This document shows positions 14,252 through 22,762 of a stretch of 45,226 nt of DNA, in pieces (the first letter of the stretch is position 1; every line of letters starts with the position of its first letter). A program made the position numbers and the translations under genes. The stretch covers positions 1 to 45,226 of the forward strand of contig CAZMGD010000023.1 in assembly GCA_964565705.1 (NCBI GenBank), given 5' to 3'. Source of the stretch: CAZMGD01 sp964565705 (lineage in GTDB: Bacteria > Actinomycetota > Acidimicrobiia > Acidimicrobiales > Ilumatobacteraceae). Under the pieces are notes generated by a model. The model ran no database searches. It saw only the letters and a program-made list of their open reading frames with translations, and was not told where the DNA came from.

Positions 14252-16194
14252 GGCTCGACCACCCGGATCTGGTGCTCGTAGGAGAACGCGATCGCGCTCG
14301 ACCCGAGCTCGAGCCGTGCCGTCGCCGGCCCGCGCTCGCCGGTGACCGGGTTGGCGCCGAACAGGCGGATCTCCTCGACGAAGTCGACGCCGCGGATGTC
14401 CTGCAGCGCGGTGTACGCCTCGCCTGACTGCAGCGGTCGGCCCCACGGCCATCCCCTGCCGGCGGGCCCGCCGACCAGCGGGTTGAAGTAGCGGTGCAGC
14501 ACCTCGCTGGCGTCGTCGCGCACCCGCTGGGCGCTCGCCTTCGGCGCGATCTTGACCTGGGCGACGACGGTCACCCCCTGGTACACCGGCGGCTCGATGA
14601 TGACCCGCGTGCCGACCAGACGATGACCGTCCAGGGCGTTGCGCACCTTCTCCATCGTCGACTCCAGTGGGACGAGGTCCTCGAAGCGCAGGCGACCATC
14701 GACGATCGGTGCAGCGGGCACGACGAGGATCCGCACGCTCCCGGCATCGGCGCCCGCACCGGCCGACAGGCACCTGACCCGAGCGATCTCCGGCGCAGCC
14801 TCGCGCGTCAGCTGCTCGAAGTCCTCGGCGGTGACCGCCCGGTTGCGGGTCCGCAGCAGGATCGGCCCACGGGCCTTGGCCTGCTCGAGCTCCTCGGCGT
14901 CGACGCCGCCGATCGCCGGCGCACGGTTCTCGACCGCGGCGACGAACGGGATCGAGGACTTCAGCGTGCGAATGGCTCCCGCGGCGACGTTGCCCTCACG
15001 TCCACCGCCAGTTGCATATGCAGCGAGTTGGACGATCGCACCCTTGGGGGGGATCGCGCCGCACTGGCGGATCGATCCGTCGGCCTCGCGGATCGAGGGG
15101 CCGAAGGAGATCTCGCCGTGCGCGGCGTCGACCATGAAGTGCCGGTCGGTCGGCGCGCTGAACGCGAAGTGCGACGTCTGGGTCCACTCGGTGGAGCCCT
15201 CGTCCGACGTGACGACCACGGTCAGTTCGTCCTCCGCAGGGAGCACCGGCCGGAACGCGGTCGGGAACCGCTGGCCGCCGACACCTTCGGAGACCCCGAG
15301 CGCCTCGCGCTCGATCACGTCGGCGTGTGCCGCCGGTGCGGTGCCGCCGATCGTGTCGGCGACGAGCCCGTGGATCATCGGCGACGAGCTGTACGCCGGC
15401 TGGCCCGGCGCGGCGTCGACGACGCGGGCCCGCAGCCATCCCCCGCGCTGACCGTCGAGCACCGCCGCGCTCTGCCGCCCCGGTACGTGCAGCGTGATCG
15501 AGCCGTCTCGGTTCAGTCCTCCGGTCTCGTCCTCGCCGACCTCGCATTCGTGCCAGGACGTGCCGTCGAACGCCTCCCACACGATCGGCGGATCGGTCGG
15601 GTCCACACCGACGCCGTCGATGCGGCACTTGAACTGCAACCGCACGGCGCAGCACGGCACGGCCTCGCTCAGCCCGACGACGAGCGCGTCGCCAGGCTGC
15701 GGCAGCGGCGAGAACGCAGCGAAGGGCACCCGCAGGCGGAGCTGCTCGATCCGCTCGGTGCGGTCCTCGTCGCCGGCGGTGGAGGTCATGATCGTGGCGA
15801 GCGTGCAGGCAACGATCTCGAGGTCGTCGGTGGTCGTGAACACGACGGCCTCCTGCGTCTCGGTGCGCAGCGTCGCGGCGCGCGTGCCGCGCGGGATCGT
15901 CATCGACGCCTGCGCCGGCGACGACAGGTAGAAGCTCACCCCCGTGCGCGCCGGCGTCGCCGGGAACAGCTGGAGCCCGATCAGCTCCAGGAACTTCACG
16001 TACAGGCGATCGGGCACGCGGTTGAGGCGGTACATCAGCACGTCGGTCATGTAGGCGAACGTCTCGATGAGGGTCACGCCGGGGTCCGACACGTTGTGGT
16101 CGGTCCATGTCGGGCAGCGCGCCATGACCATGCGCTTGGCATCGTCGACGAGGTCCTGGAAGCGGCGGTCGTCGAGGTTCGGGGCGGGCAGCAT
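14248..16194 (-). CDS. Baseplate J/gp6-like protein, 648 aa
   Basis: Putative baseplate assembly protein of the contractile injection system, the wedge component that rings the hub. The N-terminus MLPAPNLDDRRFQDLVDDA, followed by CPTWTDHNVSDPGVTLIETFAYMTDVLMYRLNRVPDRLYVKFLELIG, is the signature of this family. The later half contains the Baseplate_J core with NRAVTAEDFEQLTREAAPEIARVRCL and a run ending RGVDFVEEIRLF. The start ATG shares its A with the TGA of gp25 (TGATG), so the two are coupled. Length is within the usual range for eCIS baseplate J proteins. Confidence 0.92.
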   Translation of the reverse strand: MLPAPNLDDRRFQDLVDDAKRMVMARCPTWTDHNVSDPGVTLIETFAYMTDVLMYRLNRVPDRLYVKFLELIGLQLFPATPARTGVSFYLSSPAQASMTIPRGTRAATLRTETQEAVVFTTTDDLEIVACTLATIMTSTAGDEDRTERIEQLRLRVPFAAFSPLPQPGDALVVGLSEAVPCCAVRLQFKCRIDGVGVDPTDPPIVWEAFDGTSWHECEVGEDETGGLNRDGSITLHVPGRQSAAVLDGQRGGWLRARVVDAAPGQPAYSSSPMIHGLVADTIGGTAPAAHADVIEREALGVSEGVGGQRFPTAFRPVLPAEDELTVVVTSDEGSTEWTQTSHFAFSAPTDRHFMVDAAHGEISFGPSIREADGSIRQCGAIPPKGAIVQLAAYATGGGREGNVAAGAIRTLKSSIPFVAAVENRAPAIGGVDAEELEQAKARGPILLRTRNRAVTAEDFEQLTREAAPEIARVRCLSAGAGADAGSVRILVVPAAPIVDGRLRFEDLVPLESTMEKVRNALDGHRLVGTRVIIEPPVYQGVTVVAQVKIAPKASAQRVRDDASEVLHRYFNPLVGGPAGRGWPWGRPLQSGEAYTALQDIRGVDFVEEIRLFGANPVTGERGPATARLELGSSAIAFSYEHQIRVVEP

Positions 16195-16607
16195 CAGTAG
16201 TCGCTTTCGTGCTCGGGGATCGCGTAGTAGGGGAACACCAGGTTCCGCCGGTCGTTCGTGCCCTTCACCGCGTACTGGATGTCGATGTAGACGAGCTGCG
16301 GCTCGTCGGGGTCGGGCGTGGCCGTGACCTTGGCGACGTTCACCCGCGGCTCCCACCGCTGCAGCGCCGTGCGCACCTCGTAGGCCAGCGCCGTCGTCAT
16401 CTCCTCGTCGACGCTGCGGAACACGAAGTCGCGCACCCGCGATCCGAACTCGGGGCGCATCGGCCGCTCGCCGGGATAGGTCAGCAGGATGATCCGCATC
16501 GCCTCCTCGAGCTCTCGCTCGCGGCGCACCAGCGCGATCCCGCCGGAGGCGTTCAGCTGCGGGGGGAAGGCCCACCCGGTGCCGACGAAGTCATGGTCCA
16601 CGGGCAT
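16194..16607 (-). CDS. GPW/gp25-family baseplate protein, 137 aa
   Basis: Small baseplate wedge protein homologous to T4 gp25, which starts sheath polymerisation. The diagnostic stretch is ALVRRERELEEAMRIILLTYPGERPMRPEFGSRVRDFVF: the EAMR-ILLT and GER-MRPEFG pattern is conserved in the family and in type VI TssE, and the Arg/Glu/Pro residues form the sheath contact. A downstream strand with VYIDIQYAV ends the fold. It lies 7 bases after the VgrG-like gene stop and overlaps baseplate J by one base. Confidence 0.93.
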   Translation of the reverse strand: MPVDHDFVGTGWAFPPQLNASGGIALVRRERELEEAMRIILLTYPGERPMRPEFGSRVRDFVFRSVDEEMTTALAYEVRTALQRWEPRVNVAKVTATPDPDEPQLVYIDIQYAVKGTNDRRNLVFPYYAIPEHESDY

Positions 16608-16614
16608 CTCGACC

Positions 16615-18615
16615 TCAGTTCAACTTCACCATCGAGCCGGAGAGCTCGACCAGACCTGCGCCGCCGTCGACCTTGACCCCGGCCGTGCCCTTGATCGACA
16701 CCTGGCCGTTGCCGCCGTCGAGCGTGACGCCCACGCCGCCCTTCAGCGTGAGGCTGCCTGGTGCCGACGCCTCGACGGTCACGTCGCCGGCACTCGTCAC
16801 GCTGATCTCGCCGCCGCTCGCGGTCTGCTCGATGCTGATCTTGCCGATCGGGTTGATCACGCCGCCGCCGCAGGTGATCTTCAGCTCGCCGTTGACGACG
16901 TCGAAGAACAGCTGCAGCTTGCCGTCGGCGTCGCCGAGCGTGATCGTCCCCGTCGTCGGCGGGTTGGGGGCGAGCGGCGAGGGGATCTCGTCCTCGAACG
17001 TCAGCTGGTTGCCGGTCCGGGAGACGATCCCCCGCTTGACGACCTGGGCCGACATCCCTGCCGGCTTGATCGCGTCGGCGAGGAGCGGGTGTTCGGTCTT
17101 GCCGTTGACCAGCCCGCCGATCACGTATGGCCGGCGGCTGTCGCCGAACTCGAACCCGACGAGCACCTCGTCGCCGACCTCGGGCAGGAACAGGTTGCCC
17201 CACTCCTTGCCCATCCCGACCTGCACGACTCTGGCCCAGTCGCTCTCGTAGTACGGGGCCAGCCACGGGAACCCGAGCTTGACGCGCCCCATGGTGTCGG
17301 GGTCGTTGTTGTTGGTCACGACCCCGATCACGTGACCGTGGATGACGGGCGGCCGGCTGGTGGACCGGCCGAGCGTCGTCAGCCCGAGCAGTGAGCGGTC
17401 GTGCCGGCCGCTGACCTCGAACGTGGTCGAGTAGCCACCCTCGAGCGGGTCGAAGCGATGGCGGGCCGCGGTCACCATCCACTCGCCAGCGAACTCCGGG
17501 GCGACCCCGGCGATGACGACCTTGGCGCCGGCCTGGATCCCCGGATGCCCGAACGCGACCCCCTCCGCCTCCAGGATCGTGCTCGCCAGGTGCTCGGCGA
17601 CGCCCTTGGCCATCTCGTCGGCAGCCGAGCTCGTGACCGACCCCCAGTCGATCGGACGGTCGACCACCACGCGTGCGGTGGTGCTCGGCGCGAGGCCGAG
17701 GTTGGGCAGGCCGGGGATGTTCGGCAGCGTCGGGATCGGGAACGGCAGCCCGGTGAACGATCCGGCCAGCTGCGCCGGGTCGGGGTCGCCGGTGTCGAGC
17801 TTGGCGGTGCCGGTCTTGAGCGGAGCCTTGCCGACGACGACCTCGGCGGCCTCGTAGTCGTACACCCGCACCTCGACCTCGGACGGGATGTTCGCCGCGC
17901 TGTGCCGGGACCGGAACGACTTGAGGTTCTGCTGGAACGTCAGCGTCGGTGGCCCACCGCCGGCGAGCCCGCCGGCCATGTCGCCGGCCATGTCGCCGAG
18001 CCCGCCGCCGCCCGACGGCTTGGCCGAGGACGCCGGGCGGAAGAAGAACTTGCCCTGCGCCACGCCGGTCTCGAAGCCGATCTCCTGCGCCCTGGCGCGC
18101 AGGAAGTCCCAGTCGGTCTGGCTGACCTGCGACACGTGGCGATGCGTCGTCGTGGTGCTGGCGACGTCGGCCTCGGTGAACTGGGCGTCGCGGGCGATCT
18201 GCGAGGCGATGTCGCTGTCGGTCATGTCGACGAACGTGCGCGTCCGGCTCGTGCGCTGGAGGCGGTGCGACTTCTCGTAGCCGCGGATCACGGTGTGGAT
18301 GACGGTGCCGTGGTACTCACCCTCGATCGAGGTCACCTCGCCCTTGATGAGGCACGGCGCCGAGGAGGAGTCGGACGCCCCGCCGTACACCTCGACGAGG
18401 CTGCCGATGCGGACCATCAGGTCGCCGATGATCGAGTTCTCCGTGTCCTCGAACGTCAGCTCGAACATGTCGGGGAGGTGCACCCGGGTGTCGACGACCG
18501 TGCGAACCAGCTTGGCCGCCGCCGGCGGCAGCAGGTCCATCGAGTTGATCGACACGGTCGGCGAGACGTTGCCCGACACGTCCATGAGTGCCGCCGTGGA
18601 TGGCATCCCGACCAC
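16615..18615 (-). CDS. VgrG-like spike/hub protein, 666 aa
   Basis: Central spike of the injection system, combining the gp27-like hub and gp5-like needle. Residues ~20-195 and ~225-400 form the hub (gpD/late control type) with HRLQRTSRTRTFVDMTDSDI and DWDFLRARAQEIGFE. They are interrupted by a Gly/Met/Ala-rich insert at ~202-222. Residues ~424-510 are the OB fold: GHVIGVVTNNNDPDTMGRVKL, then LFLPEVGDEVLVGFEFGD and RRPYVIGGLVNGKTEHP. Repeating short beta strands follow, rich in Gly/Thr/Val, as in a needle beta-helix. GTG 18615 sits 3 bases after the LysM gene stop. The tip that should cap it is the DUF4280 protein at 11712. Confidence 0.93.
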   Translation of the reverse strand: MVGMPSTAALMDVSGNVSPTVSINSMDLLPPAAAKLVRTVVDTRVHLPDMFELTFEDTENSIIGDLMVRIGSLVEVYGGASDSSSAPCLIKGEVTSIEGEYHGTVIHTVIRGYEKSHRLQRTSRTRTFVDMTDSDIASQIARDAQFTEADVASTTTTHRHVSQVSQTDWDFLRARAQEIGFETGVAQGKFFFRPASSAKPSGGGGLGDMAGDMAGGLAGGGPPTLTFQQNLKSFRSRHSAANIPSEVEVRVYDYEAAEVVVGKAPLKTGTAKLDTGDPDPAQLAGSFTGLPFPIPTLPNIPGLPNLGLAPSTTARVVVDRPIDWGSVTSSAADEMAKGVAEHLASTILEAEGVAFGHPGIQAGAKVVIAGVAPEFAGEWMVTAARHRFDPLEGGYSTTFEVSGRHDRSLLGLTTLGRSTSRPPVIHGHVIGVVTNNNDPDTMGRVKLGFPWLAPYYESDWARVVQVGMGKEWGNLFLPEVGDEVLVGFEFGDSRRPYVIGGLVNGKTEHPLLADAIKPAGMSAQVVKRGIVSRTGNQLTFEDEIPSPLAPNPPTTGTITLGDADGKLQLFFDVVNGELKITCGGGVINPIGKISIEQTASGGEISVTSAGDVTVEASAPGSLTLKGGVGVTLDGGNGQVSIKGTAGVKVDGGAGLVELSGSMVKLN

Positions 18616-18618
18616 GGC

Positions 18619-19308
18619 TCACCGACCCACGATCTCGTTGGCGTTGGGCAGGTAGACGGTGTCGCCTGGGCGCACGCGAAACGGATCATCGATACCGTTT
18701 GCATCTGCAACTTCCCGCCAGAGCCTCGGCGAGCCGTAGGCCCCGGTCGTGATCGACTGCAGGTTCTCGCTGGCGCTGACGACCCGGCGCTGCCGGCCGG
18801 GCAACCCGCCCGACGACGGGTTGGTGGGCAGCAGGCCGAAGATGTTGGCCTCCTCGACGACGGTGAAGTTCACGTTGGCACGGGTCGGGTCGCCGGACGA
18901 GCTGAAGCGCTCGTAGGTGACGTTCACCGAATCGAGCACGCAGCGCATGATCTGGGCGCCCCACTGGAAGATCAGCGGCGGCTTCTTCGCGGCGAGGTTG
19001 ATCCGGCCGCCGGTCAGCGCGCCGACGGCGGCACCGATGACCTGACCGATCAGTCCACCGCCTGGCGTCATCCACTCGTAGAGCTGGTCCGCCCGATCCT
19101 GGACGTCGTCGCCGACCAGCCAACCGATCCCGGACAGCTTCTTCGGCGGGGCGCTCATCAGGATCGAGGGCGTGGCCCCCGGCGCGGCGGGGTTGGCGCC
19201 CGGCGCGTGCGTCTGGTTGCTGGTCCGCTGGATCTTGATCGTGTCGGGGTTGAAGTCGAACTCGACGATCTCGAACGGCAGCTTCTCGTTGATCAGCTTC
19301 GCTTGCAT
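18619..19308 (-). CDS. CIS tube/hub protein with C-terminal LysM motif (Afp7/Pvc7-like), 229 aa
   Basis: Adaptor between inner tube and spike. The N-terminal half carries the eCIS tube-initiator pattern LPFEIVEFDFNPDTIKIQR, and FQWGAQIMRCVLDSVNVTYERFSSSGDPTRANVNFTV is the family core. The C-terminus is a LysM-like module of about 50 residues, SASENLQSITTGAYGSPRLWREVADANGIDDPFRVRPGDTVYLP, which in phage tails (T4 gp53-like) clamps baseplate subunits rather than binding peptidoglycan. ATG 19308 overlaps the previous stop by one base (TGATG). A longer upstream frame exists but only covers the neighbouring tube gene. Confidence 0.9.
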   Translation of the reverse strand: MQAKLINEKLPFEIVEFDFNPDTIKIQRTSNQTHAPGANPAAPGATPSILMSAPPKKLSGIGWLVGDDVQDRADQLYEWMTPGGGLIGQVIGAAVGALTGGRINLAAKKPPLIFQWGAQIMRCVLDSVNVTYERFSSSGDPTRANVNFTVVEEANIFGLLPTNPSSGGLPGRQRRVVSASENLQSITTGAYGSPRLWREVADANGIDDPFRVRPGDTVYLPNANEIVGR

Positions 19309-19745
19309 CAGAGGAACCCCTCGTGGACGAGCTCGAGCATCTCGACCGCCACCTCCTTGCCCGTCGCGTTGAGCGTCGGGCCCTTCCAGGCGAACGGGCG
19401 GACGTTGGCGAACGTCCACTCCGCCACCTTCTGGTCGTGGCTGTCCTTCAGCGTGATCGTCGCCGTGTCACCCTCCATCGAGTCGACCATCGAGCGCAGC
19501 CACCCCATCAGCCGCGCCGAGTCGGCGAGGTTCATCGCCCGCTTCAGCACGAGCTTGGGGTAGAAGACACGGTCGGGCAGGTACACCTTGAAGTCGTTGT
19601 TGCCGCCGGACTTGATCTCCTTGAGACCGAAGTCGACGCGCAGGCCGTCGCACGACGACCACGAGCCGAGGTCGATGCCGGCGACGTCGACCTCGAACCT
19701 CATCACGAGGCCGAACTGCGTCGTGTCGGTGAACTGCGCGGGCAT
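19308..19745 (-). CDS. CIS inner tube-type protein (gp19-like), third copy, 145 aa
   Basis: One of three T4 gp19-like tail-tube family proteins in the operon. The pattern is FEVDVAGIDLGSWSSCDGLRVDFGLKEIKSGGNND, then KLVLKRAMNLADSARLMGWL, VAEWTFANVRPFAWKGPTLNATGKEVAVEMLELVHEGFL. The ending ELVHEGFL is near-identical in style to the copy at 19751. Because it lies next to the LysM and spike genes it is probably a tube initiator ring rather than the bulk tube. The ATG at 19745 is 5 bases after the preceding stop; no ribosome-binding site is clear, so translation is likely coupled. Confidence 0.9.
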   Translation of the reverse strand: MPAQFTDTTQFGLVMRFEVDVAGIDLGSWSSCDGLRVDFGLKEIKSGGNNDFKVYLPDRVFYPKLVLKRAMNLADSARLMGWLRSMVDSMEGDTATITLKDSHDQKVAEWTFANVRPFAWKGPTLNATGKEVAVEMLELVHEGFL

Positions 19746-19750
19746 GGCGA

Positions 19751-20200
19751 TCAGTCGTCCAGGAAGCCCTGGTGGACGATCTCGAGGGTCTCGGTGGCGA
19801 CCTTGCTGGTGCTCGCGTCGAAGCTCGTGACCGACCACTTCGTCGGCATCGCGCTGCGCAGCGTCCACTCGGCGACCGCAGCATCGGACGCGTCGCGCAG
19901 CTCGATGTTCACCAGGCCCGGCTTGTGGCTGCGGGCGGTGATGTTCAGCCACTTCTGGACCTCGGCCGAGTCGCCCTTGGCGACGGTGCGGGTCAGCTTG
20001 ACGGTGGAGTACTTCGTCATCCCCGGGCTGTACCAGCGCTCGTTCCACGAGTCGCCGGCGCGGTACTCGACGACGTCGAACGTCACGTCGAGCCCGTCGA
20101 CCTTGGCCCAGCTGCCGAGGTCGATCGAGCTCGGCGCGTCGGCCTTCACCCAGAACCGGTTGGACAGTGCCAGTGGTTGGTCGGACGCCATGGTGGCCAT
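19751..20200 (-). CDS. CIS inner tube-type protein (gp19-like), second copy, 149 aa
   Basis: A gp19/Afp-type tube protein with the core IDLGSWAKVDGLDVTFDVVEYRAGD, KLTRTVAKGDSAEVQKWLN and VAEWTLRSAMPTKWSVTSFDASTSKVATETLEIVHQGFLDD. The conserved WS-CDG-like turn and final EIVH-GFL element are shared with the third copy, but the middle differs strongly, consistent with distinct rings in the tube end. An AGGAG ribosome-binding site at 20207-20211 overlaps the stop of the DUF4157 gene, giving 6 bases to ATG 20200, so this start is well supported. Confidence 0.9.
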   Translation of the reverse strand: MATMASDQPLALSNRFWVKADAPSSIDLGSWAKVDGLDVTFDVVEYRAGDSWNERWYSPGMTKYSTVKLTRTVAKGDSAEVQKWLNITARSHKPGLVNIELRDASDAAVAEWTLRSAMPTKWSVTSFDASTSKVATETLEIVHQGFLDD

Positions 20201-20209
20201 CGGGTGCTC

Positions 20210-22603
20210 CTAACGGAAGTCGGTGAGCAGCCCGGCGCGCTCACGATCGACGAGTAGTTCCTGCCGCAGCCGGGTGCGGATGCTGGGGTACAGACGCAGC
20301 GCGAGCTCGTCCAGTGCATACGGATCTCGAGAAATCGAGGCGACGGTGTCGTGGGCCGTGTGCGCGGTGATCGGCGCGGTGCGTTCGGCGCGATGGCCGC
20401 CCTGGGGTGCGGCGGCGCGTCCCGGGCTCGCGGCCCGGTCCCTGGCCGGCTGTTGGATGCCGAGGTCGCGGTCGGCGTCGCGCTCGATCTCCTCGGTGAG
20501 CGCGTCGTCGAACCCGAACACCGATGCGATGCCGCCGAGCTGCTCGTGGAACACGTCGCCGACGAGGTGGCGGCCGAGGGAGGAGAAGTTCTGGCCGACG
20601 GTCTGGTTGCGCTCTGCCACCCACTGCCGCTCGCCGTCCTCGTTGTCCGCCCAGTGGAGGCCACGGTGGCGGTCCACGTCCTGGTGCGCCGGCGCGCGGG
20701 CCCCGCGCCCATGGTCGGGTGTCGGGAGGCCGGCGGTCGGACTGGGCGACGGTGCCGTGGTGGTCGGGGTGGTCGGCGCCGCCGATCCGCTCGGAGTCGG
20801 TGCGTTCGCGATCGGCGCGGCGGTGATGCCCGACGCCGTCGGAGTGGTCGGAGCGGTCGGCGACGAGGTGGGTGGTGCCGTCGTGGCGCCGGTCGGAGCC
20901 GGTGCGTTCGTGGCGTGATCGGGTGACGCCGGCGCCGCTCGATGTCGTGCGGCGGCGCCGAGCTCGGCCTGCAGCGCGCGCAGCACGACGTCGCGTGCTG
21001 GCGGTTCGTCGCCGTCGGGGTGGTCGAACATGAGGTGGAACGCGGCGTCGTAGCTGGCGGGCGCGACATGCTCGCGAGCCGCCTGCCCCTGGCGCGCCCG
21101 CTCGGTGTTGACCGCGGCGAGGGCCTCGTTGGCGACGGCGGTGAGCGCGCGGGTGCGCCGCTCGACCTCCTGGTTCACCCGCTCTTCGATCTGGCGCAGC
21201 TCGGCGTCGCTCAGGTGATCGGTGCGCTGTTGGTGCGCCGCGTCCTCCTGGGCGTGCAGGGTGGTCAGGCGGCGGGTGCGCAGGTGCTCCATGCGCATCT
21301 CCCGGAACGCTTCCTTCGTCTGCTGCTGCCCGAACGCGAGGTCCTCCTCGTGGAGCTCGTCGCGCTGCTCCTGCATGAACTCGTCGCTGAACCCCATCAT
21401 CGAGCCGGCGATGTTCAGCATGTCGCCGGCGAGGCTGCTGCCGATGCCGTGGAGGAACGTCTCGCCGGCGTTCCAGTTCGCGCCATGCGCCGCGGACGAG
21501 CGGTCCGGTGCAGCGGGAGCTGCCGGGTGGGTCAACCGTTGCGTCTCACCGGCGTGGGTCATCGACGCCGGCGGCATCGTGAACACGATCCCGCCGTTGC
21601 CGTCCGGCCGGGCGAGGCCGTCGCCGACGAGCTCACGCATCAGGTCACGGGCCTCGGCGACCGGGTCGTCGGTGCGCGCCTCGACCGGCGGCGGCTTCGG
21701 GGCGCCCGCGTCGCCGCGCACGAAGCGCTCGACCTCGCGGGCGTGCAGCTCCATCGCCTGGCCCTCGGGCGTCGCCTCGACGGGCCGGTTCGGACGGAGA
21801 CGTTGCTGGGCCACGTGGGTCAGCTCGTGGGCGACGACGGCGCGGCCCTCGGACGTGTCGAGCGGTCCGACCTCGTCGCTGACGTGGACTTCGCCGTCCC
21901 GGGCGAACGCCTTGGCGCCGATCGACGCCGCGGCCTCCGCCGCCTCGGGCCCACGGTGCACCGGCGTGTCACCGACGTCGACGCCCAGCACATCGTGCAT
22001 CGCCGCCCGCAGGTCGGGCGGCACGGGTTCCACGCGAGCGCGTTCCAGCCGCATCGCCTCCGGCAGCGGCCCGTGGTACGCGGGCCCGAGTCCGAGCCGG
22101 CGGGAGTCGGCCAGCGACGGGCGCCCGGGCCGCTCGGGAGCTACCAGCCGGGGCTCCAGCGGGAGATCCGGCTCCGCTCCGGGTTCGGTGATGGTGTCGG
22201 CGGGAACGGCCGGTTGGTCGATCGCGAGCAATTGCGACACCGCGTCAGCGCCGAACGCCTCGACCGCCCCGCTCGGTGCCGGCGCGGGCCGCCGATGCGC
22301 CACCACCCCACCGTTCTCGGTCGGCTTCTGGTCGCCAGAGCGACCAGAAGCCGACCGAGAACCGAGGATCTCGACGGTGACGGTGGGCTCGGACAGGCGC
22401 CTGTGGTGGATCGGCCGGATCGTCCGGGCCACCTCCTGGCGGGAGGCGAGCTGGTCGGCGAACGAGCGCGACGCCGTCAGCGCGATCGGGCTGGCGCCAG
22501 CAACCTGGATCGGTGGCAGCGTGGCCCAGTCGCGCCGCACCTCGGGCGCCGTGCTGGGCGGCGGGGCGGTCTCGTGCCGCGAGCGATGAAAGGGCCAGCG
22601 CAT
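20210..22603 (-). CDS. DUF4157 (eCIS core domain) protein with HELTH motif, 797 aa
   Basis: Large protein placed between the DUF6760 micro-gene and the tube genes. The DUF4157 domain spans about residues 185-295; its metalloprotease-like motif is H259-E-L-T-H263, preceded by GAKAFARDGEVHVSDE and followed by RPVEATPEGQAMELHA, the usual pattern of proteins associated with eCIS. C-terminally there are helical, Glu/Arg-rich segments (410-500), a Thr/Pro/Ala-rich linker (about 555-625), and a conserved-looking end LYPSIRTRLRQELLVDRERAGLLTDFR. Two segments, about 386-428 and 675-718, look like a duplicated module (GSSLAGDM...MGFSDEF and GRHLVGDV...FGFDDAL). Residues 81-97 are encoded by a dispersed 50-bp palindrome. 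It could be cargo, a chaperone-like core protein or a tape measure; the family name does not settle this. Confidence 0.85.
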   Translation of the reverse strand: MRWPFHRSRHETAPPPSTAPEVRRDWATLPPIQVAGASPIALTASRSFADQLASRQEVARTIRPIHHRRLSEPTVTVEILGSRSASGRSGDQKPTENGGVVAHRRPAPAPSGAVEAFGADAVSQLLAIDQPAVPADTITEPGAEPDLPLEPRLVAPERPGRPSLADSRRLGLGPAYHGPLPEAMRLERARVEPVPPDLRAAMHDVLGVDVGDTPVHRGPEAAEAAASIGAKAFARDGEVHVSDEVGPLDTSEGRAVVAHELTHVAQQRLRPNRPVEATPEGQAMELHAREVERFVRGDAGAPKPPPVEARTDDPVAEARDLMRELVGDGLARPDGNGGIVFTMPPASMTHAGETQRLTHPAAPAAPDRSSAAHGANWNAGETFLHGIGSSLAGDMLNIAGSMMGFSDEFMQEQRDELHEEDLAFGQQQTKEAFREMRMEHLRTRRLTTLHAQEDAAHQQRTDHLSDAELRQIEERVNQEVERRTRALTAVANEALAAVNTERARQGQAAREHVAPASYDAAFHLMFDHPDGDEPPARDVVLRALQAELGAAARHRAAPASPDHATNAPAPTGATTAPPTSSPTAPTTPTASGITAAPIANAPTPSGSAAPTTPTTTAPSPSPTAGLPTPDHGRGARAPAHQDVDRHRGLHWADNEDGERQWVAERNQTVGQNFSSLGRHLVGDVFHEQLGGIASVFGFDDALTEEIERDADRDLGIQQPARDRAASPGRAAAPQGGHRAERTAPITAHTAHDTVASISRDPYALDELALRLYPSIRTRLRQELLVDRERAGLLTDFR
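22313..22362. repeat. Dispersed 50-bp palindrome inside the DUF4157 reading frame
   Basis: Perfect 23-base arms (22313-22335 and 22340-22362) around CAGA. The outer 12 bases, GTTCTCGGTCGG, equal those of the palindrome at 3354-3403, and the arms differ at a single position (C for T) over the shared length. It encodes residues 81-97 of the DUF4157 protein in a low-complexity Ser/Gly/Arg stretch ahead of the conserved domain, so the reading frame tolerates it. Confidence 0.88.
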
Positions 22604-22606
22604 CGA

Positions 22607-22762
22607 TCATCCACCGTTGATCTCACGGTTGATGCCGTCGATCGCCTCGATGAACGTCCGCCGCAGCGGGTGCTCCATCGCCAGGATCGACTCCATCGGC
22701 CAGTGGAAGTAGTAGGCGACGTACGCGACCTCCTCCACCAGCTGCGCCGGCGCGTACGTCAT
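22607..22762 (-). CDS. DUF6760-like micro-protein, 51 aa
   Basis: A very short gene. ATG 22762 overlaps the preceding stop (ATGA at 22759-22762) and TGA ends at 22607, 3 bases before the DUF4157 start. The product, MTYAPAQLVEEVAYVAYYFH followed by WPMESILAMEHPLRRTFIEA, resembles the small DUF6760 proteins seen in phage-tail-like clusters (VAYVAYxFHW and LEHxxRRxFxxEI pattern). In phages the position right after the tube and assembly genes is used by small tail-assembly chaperone parts; a similar role is an inference. No signal or membrane helix. Confidence 0.8.
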   Translation of the reverse strand: MTYAPAQLVEEVAYVAYYFHWPMESILAMEHPLRRTFIEAIDGINREINGG

